NCBI GenBank assembly: GCA_022841325.1
Contig: JALHRS010000014.1
Location: 1-64,000, forward strand
From: Lysobacterales bacterium
Lineage (GTDB): Bacteria > Pseudomonadota > Gammaproteobacteria > Xanthomonadales > SZUA-5
DNA length: 64,000 bases
Reading direction: 5' to 3'
The notes below the pieces were generated by a model. It was not told the origin of the DNA. It saw only the letters and a program-made list of their open reading frames with translations, and did no database searches. A program made the position numbers and the translations under genes. Shown piece by piece: positions 8,561 to 16,947 of this stretch (position 1 is the stretch's first letter; the number at the start of each line of letters is the position of its first letter).

Positions 8561-8733
8561 TCCACCCGCTGGCGGGATCGCCGAGTTGCACTCGGCCGCT
8601 TTTCCCGGGACCCGTGGAACTCTGCTGCTTCGGCAGCCCCCGCGGGCACCTTGCGCGCGCCCGCGGCGAGCGCCGAATCGCTGGCAGACGGGCGCTGTTG
8701 CGCCCGCCCAGGCCGGGTTCCTGTCAGGGTGGA

Positions 8734-9219
8734 TCAGTCGCTGCCGATGTGCTGATGAATACCCGTGATCATGGGGCCACCGGGCGCGGTAATCGTCCGG
8801 ATCTCCTGGCCGTCGCGGACGATCACGAGGTGTTCGACGATGGTGGGACCGGCAGGACCGAAAGGCTGGAAGCTGGTGCGGCCATTGCAATTCGGGGAGA
8901 TCAGATAAGTGCCTGATCCCGGTGCATCTACCGGCATTCCGGTGACGGCACCCCTGACGTTGCCGACCTGCTCGAAACGCCCCCGGCCGTCATAGGTGCG
9001 CACAACCACGCCAACCACAGCCTCGGTGCCACCACCCAGGTTTTCCGGAACAGCTCGTGTACCCTGAATCTGGATGCCGTAGGTGCCTGCGATCGTGCCA
9101 TTTCCGCAAACTGGATTGAAACGCGCCGCCGCCAGCAACGGGCTGCCGGCGACGAGGGTGAGCGCCAGCACCATTGCCGAATGCGCGCGCTTTGAATTAA
9201 GGCGATTTGCGTGACTCAC
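8734..9219 (-). CDS. Secreted protein of unknown function, 161 aa
   Basis: The protein starts with a GTG preceded by a perfect AAGGAG at good spacing, which fixes this start over the ATG 15 codons later. Residues 1-31 form a signal peptide (hydrophobic core MVLALTLVAGSPLL, likely cut after AAA). The mature part has two Cys (CGNGTIAGTYGIQI and ISPNCNGR) and Gly-rich beta-strand-like repeats. This resembles small exported proteins with a GTYGxxxxG pattern, but I recognise no named family. It is divergent from the zinc-ribbon gene at 9374 with about 150 bases between. Confidence 0.7.
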   Translation of the reverse strand: MSHANRLNSKRAHSAMVLALTLVAGSPLLAAARFNPVCGNGTIAGTYGIQIQGTRAVPENLGGGTEAVVGVVVRTYDGRGRFEQVGNVRGAVTGMPVDAPGSGTYLISPNCNGRTSFQPFGPAGPTIVEHLVIVRDGQEIRTITAPGGPMITGIHQHIGSD

Positions 9220-9373
9220 GTCGATTCTCCTTGAAGTAGTGTCGGGGCAGCGCTTGAGGGGTACTGATTGCGAGCTGCCCTGCCCACACTGTTCAGGCGA
9301 CGGCGACGCCGATTACATTGCGCCCCCGCTTTGCCCCTCTCGCCTGCCGGTTCAGGGGCTATGCTCTGCGCCC

Positions 9374-10261
9374 ATGTACACCCAGTGCCTACGCTGCCAA
9401 ACCGTTTACCGCCTGCAGGCGGCTTCGCTGGCGCGTGCGCGGGGGCAATTCCGCTGTGGCCATTGCGGGCAGGTCTTCGATGGTCTGGATCGCCTGGTCG
9501 ATCAGCTGCCGGAGACGCCCTTCCAGGAATTGCCTGAGGTCGAAGCCAGCGATACCCCGGTGGTGCTGGCATTGCCGGCAATGCGACCGGCACCGCGCCA
9601 GCCGGCCCTGTTCGAAGGCGATGCAGCGCCCACCGACGGACGCCGTGAACCGCGCCTGCCCGGGGAGTGGATCGCCCACGATCGCGCCCACCGCGGCCGC
9701 GGCGTGTCGGCGCCGGACAAGGTCCCGGAAATGCGCATACCAGCGCATATCGCTGGTCCCAGTCGCAAGCCAGTCAGCCACAGGAGTGGCAATGGCCGCT
9801 GGTGGTTTGGCAGTTTCATCCTGGCGCTGACCCTGGGCGGACAGATCGGCTATGCCGAACGCGAACGCCTGCTGGAAGACGACCGCGTTCGGCCGCTACT
9901 CGATCGGGCCTGCGAGCAGTTGAACTGCAAACTGCCGATGCGGACGGCGGTGGACGAGATCCGTCTGGTCAGTCGCGAGGTACGCCCGCATCCGGATGCG
10001 CCAAAGGCTCTGATGATCAGTGCCAGCATGGTCAACGATGCCGGGTTTACCCAGCGCTTTCCGATCGTTGAAGTCACCCTGTCGGATCTGGGCGAACGGG
10101 CCATAGCTACCCGGCGCTTTCAACCCCAGGAATATCTCGCCGAGGCCGAGAGCATCGCCCGCGGCTTTCCCGCCGGCGCCACGGCGCCGCTGGTGTTCGA
10201 GGTCAACGATCCCGGCCAGGAAGCAGTTGCCTTCGAGTTCCGGTTCCTGCCGACGCCGTAA
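9374..10261 (+). CDS. Zinc-ribbon, single-TM protein with DUF3426
   Basis: The 295-residue protein begins with an MJ0042-type zinc ribbon (Cys at 5, 8, 28 and 31: CLRC and CGHC). A Pro-rich variable stretch follows, then one transmembrane segment (about residues 140-156, FGSFILALTLGGQIG) and a C-terminal DUF3426 domain with the characteristic ACEQLNCKLP. Function is unknown; the family is common after prmA in gammaproteobacteria, which fits the position here. The frame opens earlier, but the zinc ribbon at the ATG is the usual N terminus. The TAA stop codon forms the edge of the repeat element at 10261. Confidence 0.85.
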   Translation: MYTQCLRCQTVYRLQAASLARARGQFRCGHCGQVFDGLDRLVDQLPETPFQELPEVEASDTPVVLALPAMRPAPRQPALFEGDAAPTDGRREPRLPGEWIAHDRAHRGRGVSAPDKVPEMRIPAHIAGPSRKPVSHRSGNGRWWFGSFILALTLGGQIGYAERERLLEDDRVRPLLDRACEQLNCKLPMRTAVDEIRLVSREVRPHPDAPKALMISASMVNDAGFTQRFPIVEVTLSDLGERAIATRRFQPQEYLAEAESIARGFPAGATAPLVFEVNDPGQEAVAFEFRFLPTP

Positions 10262-10375
10262 GGTGGAACCACCGCAGGCGATTCCACCATCAAGCTGGCG
10301 GCGAGATTGCGTGGTGGAATGCGCCTGCGCAGACAGTCGTGGAAACCAGGCGATTTCGTGGGCGGGTTCTACCCT
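10261..10375. repeat. GGTGGAACC element (R6, copy 1)
   Basis: A 115-bp unit starts at the last base of the upstream stop codon (TAA followed by GGTGGAACC) and ends GGGTTCTACCCT, giving imperfect terminal inverted repeats. Inside, GCAGGCGATTCCACCAT faces GTGGTGGAATGCGCCTGC. A second copy in the same orientation lies at 11094-11211, so two related elements flank the gene at 10456. Confidence 0.82.
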
Positions 10376-10455
10376 CGTGCACAGCGTGTCTCGGCGTACA
10401 GACCGCTGCATGAATTTGGCCGACTCTGAGCACATCAGTGCTCGAGAGTACCGCC

Positions 10456-11073
10456 ATGAAGCGTACCAACTGGCTGGCTTGCGCCGCAGGCCGCGGTTCT
10501 TCCTATCCGTCCAATGCCGCAAGGCGCCCATCGAGATCCTTGATCAGACCCACGCTCTGGCTGGGGCTGCTCATGCTGCTGGCCGGGTCTGCACCAGCCG
10601 CCACGATCAATCGCTGCGAGGCCGCCGATGGCGTCCTGGTCTACACCGACAGCAGTTGTCGCTCTCTGGGTATCGCCGAGCGCGGCGATGAGCCGCTGAT
10701 CCGGGAGACCCGGGTTGCCAATATCGTGCTCGGCTGCGCGGCGCATTCGCCGGAAGCCCTGCGCAACGCCGTCGCCGACGCCATTGCCCAGCGCGACTTC
10801 AACGCCCTGTCGGGCCTGTATGACTTCAGCGGACGCTCAAGGCGCTCGGCGGCGCCGGTCGTCAGCCAGCTCGAGCGCATGGCGCGACGGCTGATCGCCG
10901 GCATCGAACTGGTGGCCGTGCAGACCGAGTCGCTGTTCGGTGAAATGATTCCCGACACCTCGGTGATGCCGGAACTGCGCGTCAGTCAATACATCCAGGG
11001 CGACCACGGCCCGGTCGGCGTCGAGACCTTTCGGCTGAGCAGCAGCGCCGGCTGCCTGTGGCTGGTGCGCTGA
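10456..11073 (+). CDS. Exported protein with DUF4124-like N terminus
   Basis: The 205-residue product has an arginine-rich start, a hydrophobic segment (about residues 33-48, TLWLGLLMLLAGSAPA) that looks like a signal peptide or anchor, and then INRCEAADGVLVYTDSSC. This resembles the DUF4124 pattern (Cys, Gly-x-x-x-YTD, Cys). The remaining 120 residues have no family I can name. An in-frame GTG at 10438 is an alternative start. The gene sits between the two R6 elements and converges on the response regulator gene. Confidence 0.65.
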   Translation: MKRTNWLACAAGRGSSYPSNAARRPSRSLIRPTLWLGLLMLLAGSAPAATINRCEAADGVLVYTDSSCRSLGIAERGDEPLIRETRVANIVLGCAAHSPEALRNAVADAIAQRDFNALSGLYDFSGRSRRSAAPVVSQLERMARRLIAGIELVAVQTESLFGEMIPDTSVMPELRVSQYIQGDHGPVGVETFRLSSSAGCLWLVR

Positions 11074-11093
11074 GACGGGCCGAACACCGGCCG

Positions 11094-11211
11094 TAGGGTG
11101 GAACCGCCGCAGGCGATTCCACCATCTGGCTTGCGGCGAAATTGCCTGGTGGAATCCGCCGGCGCATGCCTCCGCGAAAACCAAACGGATTCGTGGGCGG
11201 GTTCCACCCTA
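11094..11211. repeat. GGTGGAACC element (R6, copy 2)
   Basis: This 118-bp unit has perfect 11-bp terminal inverted repeats, TAGGGTGGAAC and GTTCCACCCTA. The internal palindromic parts match those of copy 1 at 10261. The right terminus supplies the TAG stop codon of the response regulator gene on the minus strand. In both copies, therefore, one end coincides with a gene's stop codon. Confidence 0.85.
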
Positions 11212-11898
11212 CGCGCGCCAGCGGTAGCCGACGCCGTGCATGGTGTCGACGGCGTCGAATTCCTTGTCGACGGCAACGAATTTCTTGCGGATGCGCTTGA
11301 TGTGGCTGGTGATGGTGGCTTCATCCACGACCACCTGCGCCGCGCTCATCAGCTGGTCGCGATTCTTGACGTGGCCGGGGTACCGGGCCATCGCGTGCAC
11401 GATCCAGAACTCGGTCACGGTCAGCGGCACCTCGATGTCCTTCCAGGTCACGCGCATGCGATCGCCTTCCAGCTTCAGATGGCCATGCTCCAGCAACTGA
11501 TCCTTGCCGGTCGGCTGGCTGAGGGCCTCGACCCGACGGAACAGCGAGACGATGCGCGCCAGCAGATGCTGCAGGCTGATGTCCTTGGTCAGGTAGTCAT
11601 CGGCGCCCAGTCGCAGTCCGGAAATGATGTCCAGATCGGCATCGCGCGCGGTCAGAAAGATGATCGGCAGCGCCGTGGAGCGCTGGCGCAGTTCGCGGCA
11701 GAGTTCGAATCCGCCCTCAGGCTCGTCGCCGAGGCCAATGTCGATCAGCACCAGATCCGGCATGCGCAGGGCAAAGGCCGTGGAGGCCTGGGTGCGCGAA
11801 GCAAAGGTCTGCACTTCGTAGCCATAACGCTTCAGCGCGTCGGCGTAATTGGCGCGAATGGCGGGTTCATCTTCGACGATCGCAATCTGTCGGGCCAT
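11209..11898 (-). CDS. OmpR-type response regulator resembling PdsR
   Basis: The 229-residue protein has an N-terminal receiver domain (acidic pair in VEDEP, phospho-acceptor Asp53 in LIDIGLGDE, conserved Lys105 in LTKD) and a C-terminal winged helix ending GVGYRWRA. The stretch LIDIGLGDEPEGGFELCREL and the LTKDISLQHLLARI region resemble the regulator of the proteobacterial dedicated sortase system (PdsR). That subfamily call is from memory of the family pattern and is moderately sure. The usual partner histidine kinase, sortase and sortase substrate are not next to it. The stop codon comes from the R6 repeat. Confidence 0.8.
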   Translation of the reverse strand: MARQIAIVEDEPAIRANYADALKRYGYEVQTFASRTQASTAFALRMPDLVLIDIGLGDEPEGGFELCRELRQRSTALPIIFLTARDADLDIISGLRLGADDYLTKDISLQHLLARIVSLFRRVEALSQPTGKDQLLEHGHLKLEGDRMRVTWKDIEVPLTVTEFWIVHAMARYPGHVKNRDQLMSAAQVVVDEATITSHIKRIRKKFVAVDKEFDAVDTMHGVGYRWRA

Positions 11899-12025
11899 GG
11901 GCTCTTTAGGTCAGGTGGGCACGGGCGAACGGTAGGCCCGGGGCCGGACTTCGGCAAGCGCCAGCCGCCCCTTGTCCCCGATTTGCCCGATGGTGCCCGC
12001 AGCCTGAGCAGGCACCGAACCAGCT

Positions 12026-12250
12026 TCTCAACGCAGAGAACGCAAAGGGGCGCTGAGAACGCTGAGAAGAGCGTTGAATCTCGAAGATCGACGCAAGGGG
12101 GAATGCAGACGCGCAAATATTGCTGCCGGCCTCCTTCAGCTCATCAGACGGCAGGTACATTCTCGTGCTTGGTGGCATTCCACCCGACAAACCCTTTCGC
12201 TTCTCTCCGCGTTCTCTGCGCCCCTTTGCGTTCTCTGCGTTGATGCTCTG
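12026..12250. repeat. Inverted CGCAGAGAACGC arms (R5, copy 1)
   Basis: The left arm (about 12028-12067) reads CAACGCAGAGAACGCAAAGG and continues GGCGCTGAGAACGC. The right arm (about 12203-12244) is its inverse, CTCCGCGTTCTCTGCGCCCC then TTTGCGTTCTCTGCGTTG. The 135 bases between them carry no gene. A second pair lies at 17391-17590. The wider gap 11899-12289 holds no coding sequence that I can support. Confidence 0.75.
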
Positions 12251-12289
12251 CGCCGCTTCGCGTTGTTCGCGTCCTGCCCTTCCTTCCAC

Positions 12290-12961
12290 CTAGGACGCAG
12301 CGGCGATCTCGGCACGCATCTGGGCGATGGTCGACGCGTAGTCGGGCGCGTTGAAGATGGCGGAGCCGGCGACGAAGGTGTCGGCGCCGGCCTCGGCGAT
12401 GGCGCGGATGTTGTCGACCTTGACGCCGCCGTCCACTTCCAGCCGGATGGCGCGACCGCTGGCGGCGATGCGCCGGCGCGCTTCGCGCAATTTGTCGAGG
12501 GCGCCGGGGATGAAGGACTGACCGCCGAAACCCGGGTTCACCGACATGATCAGGATCAGGTCGAGCTTGTCGATGACGTGATCCAGCCAGTTCAACGGCG
12601 TCGCCGGATTGAACACCAGGCCAGCCTGCAGGCCGTGCTCGCGGATCAGGCCGATGGTCCGGTCCACATGCTCGCTGGCTTCCGGATGGAAGCTGATGAC
12701 GCTGGCGCCGGCCTTGGCAAAATCGGGAATGATCCGATCGACCGGCTTGACCATCAGGTGCACATCGATGGGCGCGGTGATGCCGTACTTGCGCAAGGCC
12801 TCGCAGACCAGCGGACCGATGGTCAGGTTCGGCACGTAGTGGTTGTCCATCACATCGAAATGCACCCAGTCGGCGCCGGCCGCGAGCACTTTCGCGGTGT
12901 CCTCGCCCAGGCGGGCAAAATCGGCGGAAAGAATGGAGGGAGCAATCAGCGGGCTTTGCAT
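12290..12961 (-). CDS. rpe: Ribulose-phosphate 3-epimerase
   Basis: The 223-residue TIM-barrel enzyme interconverts ribulose 5-phosphate and xylulose 5-phosphate in the pentose phosphate pathway. Family motifs are complete: [48 protein letters not shown] and LEVDGGV. Length matches E. coli Rpe (225 aa). The frame is open 75 codons upstream into the inverted repeat at 12995, but [15 protein letters not shown] is the family start and has GGAGTGCCCCC just before it. Confidence 0.97.
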   Translation of the reverse strand: MQSPLIAPSILSADFARLGEDTAKVLAAGADWVHFDVMDNHYVPNLTIGPLVCEALRKYGITAPIDVHLMVKPVDRIIPDFAKAGASVISFHPEASEHVDRTIGLIREHGLQAGLVFNPATPLNWLDHVIDKLDLILIMSVNPGFGGQSFIPGALDKLREARRRIAASGRAIRLEVDGGVKVDNIRAIAEAGADTFVAGSAIFNAPDYASTIAQMRAEIAAAS

Positions 12962-12994
12962 GGGGGCACTCCTGCACGACAGGCCGAGCATGCT

Positions 12995-13157
12995 AGCAGC
13001 CTGTAGGACTGGAAGAATCGAAGCGAAGATTTGACTGGGCGAGGGCAGATTTTGTCGATTTCGAAGGCCAATAGCAGCGCTATTGGCCGAGGAAGCGGCG
13101 AAATATGATCCGTCCAGGCGAATCTGCAGCCGATTCCCTTCCAGTCCGACAGGCTGC
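12995..13157. repeat. 163-bp long imperfect palindrome
   Basis: The outer arms are AGCCTGTAGGACTGGAAG and CTTCCAGTCCGACAGGCT, differing by one base. The centre is a perfect 10-bp stem with 3-base loop, GGCCAATAGC AGC GCTATTGGCC (13066-13088). The segments between also pair imperfectly, so almost the whole 163 bp can fold on itself. It lies between the divergent rpe and djlA genes and resembles a miniature inverted-repeat element. Confidence 0.8.
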
Positions 13158-13304
13158 CAGCAGCCTGCACCTGTGCGTCTGCGCAAAGGCTGACACGCAT
13201 CGCGCTCACGGAGCGCCGCCTGCCATTAGAATCGGCCCTCACCCAAGATCCGAGCACGCACTGCCCATGATCCAGGAACTGCACGCCGAAGGCGGCCGCA
13301 GCCG

Positions 13305-14066
13305 ATGAATCTGATCGGCAAATTGATTGGCGCCGGCCTCGGATTCGCAGCCGGTGGAGCGATCGGTGCCGTGGGCGGGCTGGCACTGGGTCACGCCCTG
13401 GATGCCGGCTGGCTGCGCTGGCGTGCCCATGAAGGCCTGACCGGGATCGATCCCAGGATGGCACGGATCGAGTTCCTGTTCCTGTGGCTGGGGCACCTGG
13501 CCAAGGCCGATGGCCGCGTCAGTGAGGGCGAGGTGGAAGCTGCCGAACGCCTGATGCGGCGCCTGGGCCTGGACCAGTCCGGGCGCGAGCTGGCGGTGGC
13601 CGCCTTCCAGCGCGGTCGCAACCAGCCGCTGGATGTGCAGGTGGAAGTGAAGCGGTTCAGGGGCCAGGTGGAGATCCCCGGTGACGAACTCAGCGACATG
13701 CTGCGTTCGCTGGCCGATTTCGCGCGCAAGGATGGGCCAATGACGCCGGCCGAGCGCGGCGTCATCGAACGTCTGGGTGCGGCATTCGGCCTCTCGCGCG
13801 AGGCCGTGACCGATCGCATTGCCGATCGCAGCAATGACGCCACCTTGCCCAGTCTGGACAACTGCTATCGACTGCTGGGCTTGAAGGCCAATGCCAGCGA
13901 CGAAGAGCTGACCCGCGCCTGGCGCCGTCTGCTCACCCAACATCATCCGGACAAGCTGCAGGGCCAGGGTGCCGATGCGGCGGCATTGAAAGCGGCAGAG
14001 AAACGCACCCGTGAGTTGCGCGCGGCCTATCAGCGCATCCTCACCGCCCGCGGCAAATCCGGCTGA
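13305..14066 (+). CDS. djlA: DjlA-type co-chaperone with TerB and J domains
   Basis: The 253-residue protein has a Gly/Ala-rich N-terminal membrane anchor (residues 4-30), a central TerB-like helical domain (about 55-170, FLWLGHLAKADGRVSEGE) and a C-terminal J domain with the HPD motif at residues 214-216. This is the order seen in DjlA, an inner-membrane co-chaperone that stimulates DnaK at the cytoplasmic face. Length is close to E. coli DjlA (271 aa). It is followed after 3 bases by murU, so the two are probably co-transcribed. Confidence 0.9.
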   Translation: MNLIGKLIGAGLGFAAGGAIGAVGGLALGHALDAGWLRWRAHEGLTGIDPRMARIEFLFLWLGHLAKADGRVSEGEVEAAERLMRRLGLDQSGRELAVAAFQRGRNQPLDVQVEVKRFRGQVEIPGDELSDMLRSLADFARKDGPMTPAERGVIERLGAAFGLSREAVTDRIADRSNDATLPSLDNCYRLLGLKANASDEELTRAWRRLLTQHHPDKLQGQGADAAALKAAEKRTRELRAAYQRILTARGKSG

Positions 14067-14069
14067 GCC

Positions 14070-14729
14070 ATGAAGGCCCTGATCTTTGCCGCCGGCAAGG
14101 GCGAGCGCATGCGCCCGCTGACCGAGACCCGGCCCAAGGCCCTGCTGGAGGTGCGCGGCCTGCCGCTGATCGGCTGGCATCTGCGCGCCCTCAAGCGCGC
14201 CGGCATCGACGAGATCGTCGTCAATACCGGTTGGCTGGGCGCGCAGTTGCCCGAAGCCCTGGGTGATGGCGGCAACTACGGCGTGCACATCCACTGGTCG
14301 CACGAGCCCAGCGAGCCCCTGGAAACCGGCGGCGGCATGCGCCAGGCGCTGGCGCTGCTGGGCGCCGACCCCTTCATCGCCACCAATGCCGACATCCACT
14401 GCGACTATGACTATGCCCGCCTGCCCCTGTCCCCGACGGGTCTGGCGCATCTGGTGCTGGTCGACAACCCCGAGCACCATCCGCTAGGCGATTTCGTGCT
14501 GGCCGCTGGCCGCCTGACACTCTGTGGCAGTCCGCGCCTGACATTCTCCGGCATCGGCGTCTACCGGCCGGAACTGGTCGCCCATCTGCCACCGGGCCGC
14601 TACGGCCTGGCCCCGATCCTGCGCGAGGCCATCGACCTCGGCATGGTCAGCGGCGAACACCATCGGGGGCAGTGGTCTGACGTAGGCACCCCGGAACGGC
14701 TGGCGGCGTTGAACCGGGAGTCCAGGTAG
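14070..14729 (+). CDS. murU: N-acetylmuramate-1-phosphate uridylyltransferase-like protein
   Basis: The 219-residue nucleotidyltransferase starts with the signature AAGKGERMRPLTETRPKAL and has LETGGGM and the metal-binding NADI. It fits MurU of the peptidoglycan-recycling bypass, which makes UDP-MurNAc from MurNAc-1-phosphate. A mannose- or glucose-1-phosphate nucleotidyltransferase is the alternative, but the short length and lack of a left-handed beta-helix domain favour MurU. The partner sugar kinase AmgK, often adjacent, is not here; djlA precedes it with 3 bases between. Confidence 0.8.
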   Translation: MKALIFAAGKGERMRPLTETRPKALLEVRGLPLIGWHLRALKRAGIDEIVVNTGWLGAQLPEALGDGGNYGVHIHWSHEPSEPLETGGGMRQALALLGADPFIATNADIHCDYDYARLPLSPTGLAHLVLVDNPEHHPLGDFVLAAGRLTLCGSPRLTFSGIGVYRPELVAHLPPGRYGLAPILREAIDLGMVSGEHHRGQWSDVGTPERLAALNRESR

Positions 14730-14761
14730 CCGGGTGCGGGGCACGAAGCCGCTCCGAGGAG

Positions 14762-14828
14762 GGCCGCGCGCCTGCGCGGCCGCTCTTGATCTTCAAGCAC
14801 GGAAGAGCGGCGCCGCAGCGCGGCGCCC
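14762..14828. terminator. Two GC-rich hairpins between convergent genes
   Basis: GGCCGCGC-GCCT-GCGCGGCC (14762-14781) is followed by CGCTCTTG, and GGCGCCGC-AGC-GCGGCGCC lies at about 14808-14827 preceded by GGAAGAGC. They sit between convergent murU and the DUF3667 gene and could act as a bidirectional terminator. There is no clean T-run, so factor-independent termination is only possible. Confidence 0.5.
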
Positions 14829-14858
14829 TCCATAGCAGCACGCACGGGCCGGAAATCC

Positions 14859-14937
14859 GTGGGAGCGGACTCCGTCCGCGATCGGTGCAGCGGTGAACCC
14901 CAAGGGCCCGGATCGCGGCTGAAGCCGCTCCCACAGC
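14859..14937. repeat. REP pair (GTGGGAGCGG family)
   Basis: GTGGGAGCGGACTCCGTCCG faces CGGCTGAAGCCGCTCCCAC across about 45 bases containing AAGGGCCC. Each half is itself a small hairpin and the halves are inverted, as in REPIN dimers. The same family occurs at 1782, 3784 and 49428. Confidence 0.8.
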
Positions 14938-14972
14938 GCTCGGGCGCTGCCGACGAGGCCTTCGGGCCCTCC

Positions 14973-15839
14973 TCACACCTGCACCCAGACGATCCAGAAC
15001 TGCACGAAGCGATAGGCAAAGTGGCTGATCCCTAGCGCCAGAAACAGCAGCGGCAGCGCCAGCAGAGTGCGCAGCAGGCCCAGGGCGTAGACCTTGCGTA
15101 CGGCCAGGGTCCAGTGCGCCAGCAAGACCAGCAACAACAACACCCGCAACAGCACCCCGAATTCGGCGAGCGGCAGCACTGAGCTCGCCAGCCACAGCCC
15201 CAGCGGCAGGATCGCCACTGCGTAAAGCAGGAAGAATGCGAACAGATGCAGGGCCACGATGACGTGCTCGGCGTAATACCAGCGCCGCCAACCTGCAAGC
15301 AGGGCCAAGAACAGCGCAATCACCGGCACATGCGCGATCACCATGCTGCGGGAGACCTCGTCGGCGATATCCTGATAGTGCGCTGACAGCTCGCTCCATC
15401 GGGGCAACTCGGCATCGCGCAGTGGCGCATTGCAGGCCATCATTTCCGGCGCGATCCGGGCGCTGACCTGGGTTTGCACCAGCGCCGACCAGGGCTGCAG
15501 GCAAGCCTGATCGAGCAAGGACAGATTGAAATCGGTCATCGGCGCGCGCACGAAATACAGCACGTTGATCAGCAGAAACAGGGTCAGTGGCGCCAGATAG
15601 CGTTTGCGCTGACCCTTCAGATAGGCGTCGGACAAGGCCCCGGGACGCAGCACCAGATCCCGGAAGCTCTGCCACCAGCGGCCTTCCAGTGACGTCAGCT
15701 GCTGCCACCAGTCCAGCAGCAGATGCGAGAGCGAGCGATCACCCGGTTCCAGGCGCCTCTGTCCGCAGACATGGCACCACTCACCCTGCAAAGAAGTGCC
15801 ACAGTTGGCGCAAAGCGCGGAGTCCTCGATTGCGGTCAC
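14973..15839 (-). CDS. DUF3667-type zinc-ribbon membrane protein
   Basis: The 288-residue protein starts with a zinc ribbon (CANCG and CHVCGQRR), followed by LLLDWWQQLTSLEGRWWQSFRDLVLRPG and YLKGQRKRYLAPLTLFLLINVLYF, a pattern typical of DUF3667 proteins. Four to five transmembrane segments follow in the C-terminal half (about residues 95-110, 168-187, 195-225, 228-250 and 258-275). Function is unknown; it should sit in the inner membrane with the ribbon in the cytoplasm. It is convergent with murU and divergent from the DUF4442 gene. Confidence 0.8.
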   Translation of the reverse strand: MTAIEDSALCANCGTSLQGEWCHVCGQRRLEPGDRSLSHLLLDWWQQLTSLEGRWWQSFRDLVLRPGALSDAYLKGQRKRYLAPLTLFLLINVLYFVRAPMTDFNLSLLDQACLQPWSALVQTQVSARIAPEMMACNAPLRDAELPRWSELSAHYQDIADEVSRSMVIAHVPVIALFLALLAGWRRWYYAEHVIVALHLFAFFLLYAVAILPLGLWLASSVLPLAEFGVLLRVLLLLVLLAHWTLAVRKVYALGLLRTLLALPLLFLALGISHFAYRFVQFWIVWVQV

Positions 15840-15897
15840 CAGGGCGGGGCTCTACTGTTGCCGGCCAGCCAATGACTCTAGCTCAATGCCCACCCGA

Positions 15898-16347
15898 ATG
15901 ACGCCAGGCCGCCTCAAACTCTGGACCCGATGGTGGCCGCCTTTCCTGTTCTCCGGCATCCGGGTGCTGCGCATCGGCGAGGACTGGCGCTCGGCCCGCG
16001 TGCAGCTCAGGCTGCGCTGGTACAACCGCAACTATGTGGGCACCCAGTTTGGCGGCGCCCTGTTCGCCATGACCGATCCCTTCTGGATGATTCTGGTCAT
16101 GGAGAATCTCGGCCCCGATTATGTGGTCTGGGACAAGGCCGCCAAGATCGACTTCGTCAGTCCGGGACGCGGCGATGTCTACGCCGAGTTCCGGCTGCGC
16201 AGCGAAGATCTGGACGAACTGCGGCGCAATGCCGCCGGCGGCGAGAAGGTGCTGCGCTGGTTCAGTGTGGACGTGCGCAGCAAGGACGATACGCTGGTCG
16301 CGCGGGTCCAGAAGCAGCTCTATGTGCGGCTCAAGGCTCCGCGCTGA
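15898..16347 (+). CDS. DUF4442 hotdog-fold protein
   Basis: The 149-residue protein matches the DUF4442 pattern: WPPFLFSGIRVLRI at the N terminus, then RLRWYNRNYVGTQFGGALFAMTDP, where the NRNxxGTxFGG segment corresponds to the hotdog helix of acyl-CoA thioesterase-like proteins. A role on acyl thioesters is plausible but unproven. An in-frame ATG four codons upstream (15886) is an equally possible start; neither has a strong ribosome binding site. Its 3' end overlaps the convergent kinase gene by 17 bases. Confidence 0.78.
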   Translation: MTPGRLKLWTRWWPPFLFSGIRVLRIGEDWRSARVQLRLRWYNRNYVGTQFGGALFAMTDPFWMILVMENLGPDYVVWDKAAKIDFVSPGRGDVYAEFRLRSEDLDELRRNAAGGEKVLRWFSVDVRSKDDTLVARVQKQLYVRLKAPR

Positions 16348-16915
16348 ATCCGGAATCATGATCGTCGATGACGATGGCATTCAGGCGCTCCGCCAGCAGC
16401 AGCACCAGCTGGCGCTGCAGTTCGCGCGGCGTATGGCTCGCATCCAGCCGCCAGGCGCCGCTCCCGGGCGCCTCGAAGCGCGCAGCGACGGCCCGAACCA
16501 GGTCCGGGCCACGATCCGGCGCAGGATGACCTGAATCCTGCAGCACCCGGGCCATGGCGTCCGCTACCGGCAGATCCAGCCAGCACCATTGCAGTTCACC
16601 CCCCGCGTCCTCGACAGCGTCTTCGAGTTCGTGGCGATCAGCCTTGAGCGCGAAGGTCTTGCCGTCGATGATCAGATTCATGGCCGCTCGTACACCACTG
16701 CCCGCACGCCGCAGCAGCAGGCGATCAGCCGCGCGCCTGGCCGCCGCGCCGGCATCGCCCGGGTGCAACTCGGCACGGATCTGATCGCGGTCGAGTATCG
16801 ACCAGCGAGTGGCTTCCGACAGCAGCCGCGCCAGGCTGGACTTGCCGGCACCTGGCAGCCCCATCAGAGCCAATACCAGCGGTGCATGACCTGCGGGTGG
16901 ACACAGCGCTAACAT
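16331..16915 (-). CDS. Small P-loop kinase
   Basis: The 194-residue protein has a clear Walker A motif, GLPGAGKSSLA (about residues 19-29), followed by SILDRDQIRAEL and LIIDGKTF. This is the layout of small-molecule kinases such as gluconate, chloramphenicol or adenylylsulfate kinase-like proteins. The substrate is unknown. It is divergent from the gene at 16948 with about 30 bases between the start codons, and its end overlaps the DUF4442 gene on the other strand. Confidence 0.72.
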   Translation of the reverse strand: MLALCPPAGHAPLVLALMGLPGAGKSSLARLLSEATRWSILDRDQIRAELHPGDAGAAARRAADRLLLRRAGSGVRAAMNLIIDGKTFALKADRHELEDAVEDAGGELQWCWLDLPVADAMARVLQDSGHPAPDRGPDLVRAVAARFEAPGSGAWRLDASHTPRELQRQLVLLLAERLNAIVIDDHDSGFSAEP

Positions 16916-16947
16916 GGACTCATCCCCAGCCGGAAACAGGATCGAAC

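Noticed and set aside
10261-11211. A composite transposon made by the two R6 elements around the gene at 10456
   Set aside because: No transposase is present, the copies differ at many positions, and the enclosed gene looks like an ordinary chromosomal one with host-like codon use.
12962-13186. Seventy-five-residue N-terminal extension of Rpe
   Set aside because: It is read through the 163-bp inverted repeat and has no similarity to the family; the ATG at 12961 gives the normal length and has a GGAG upstream.
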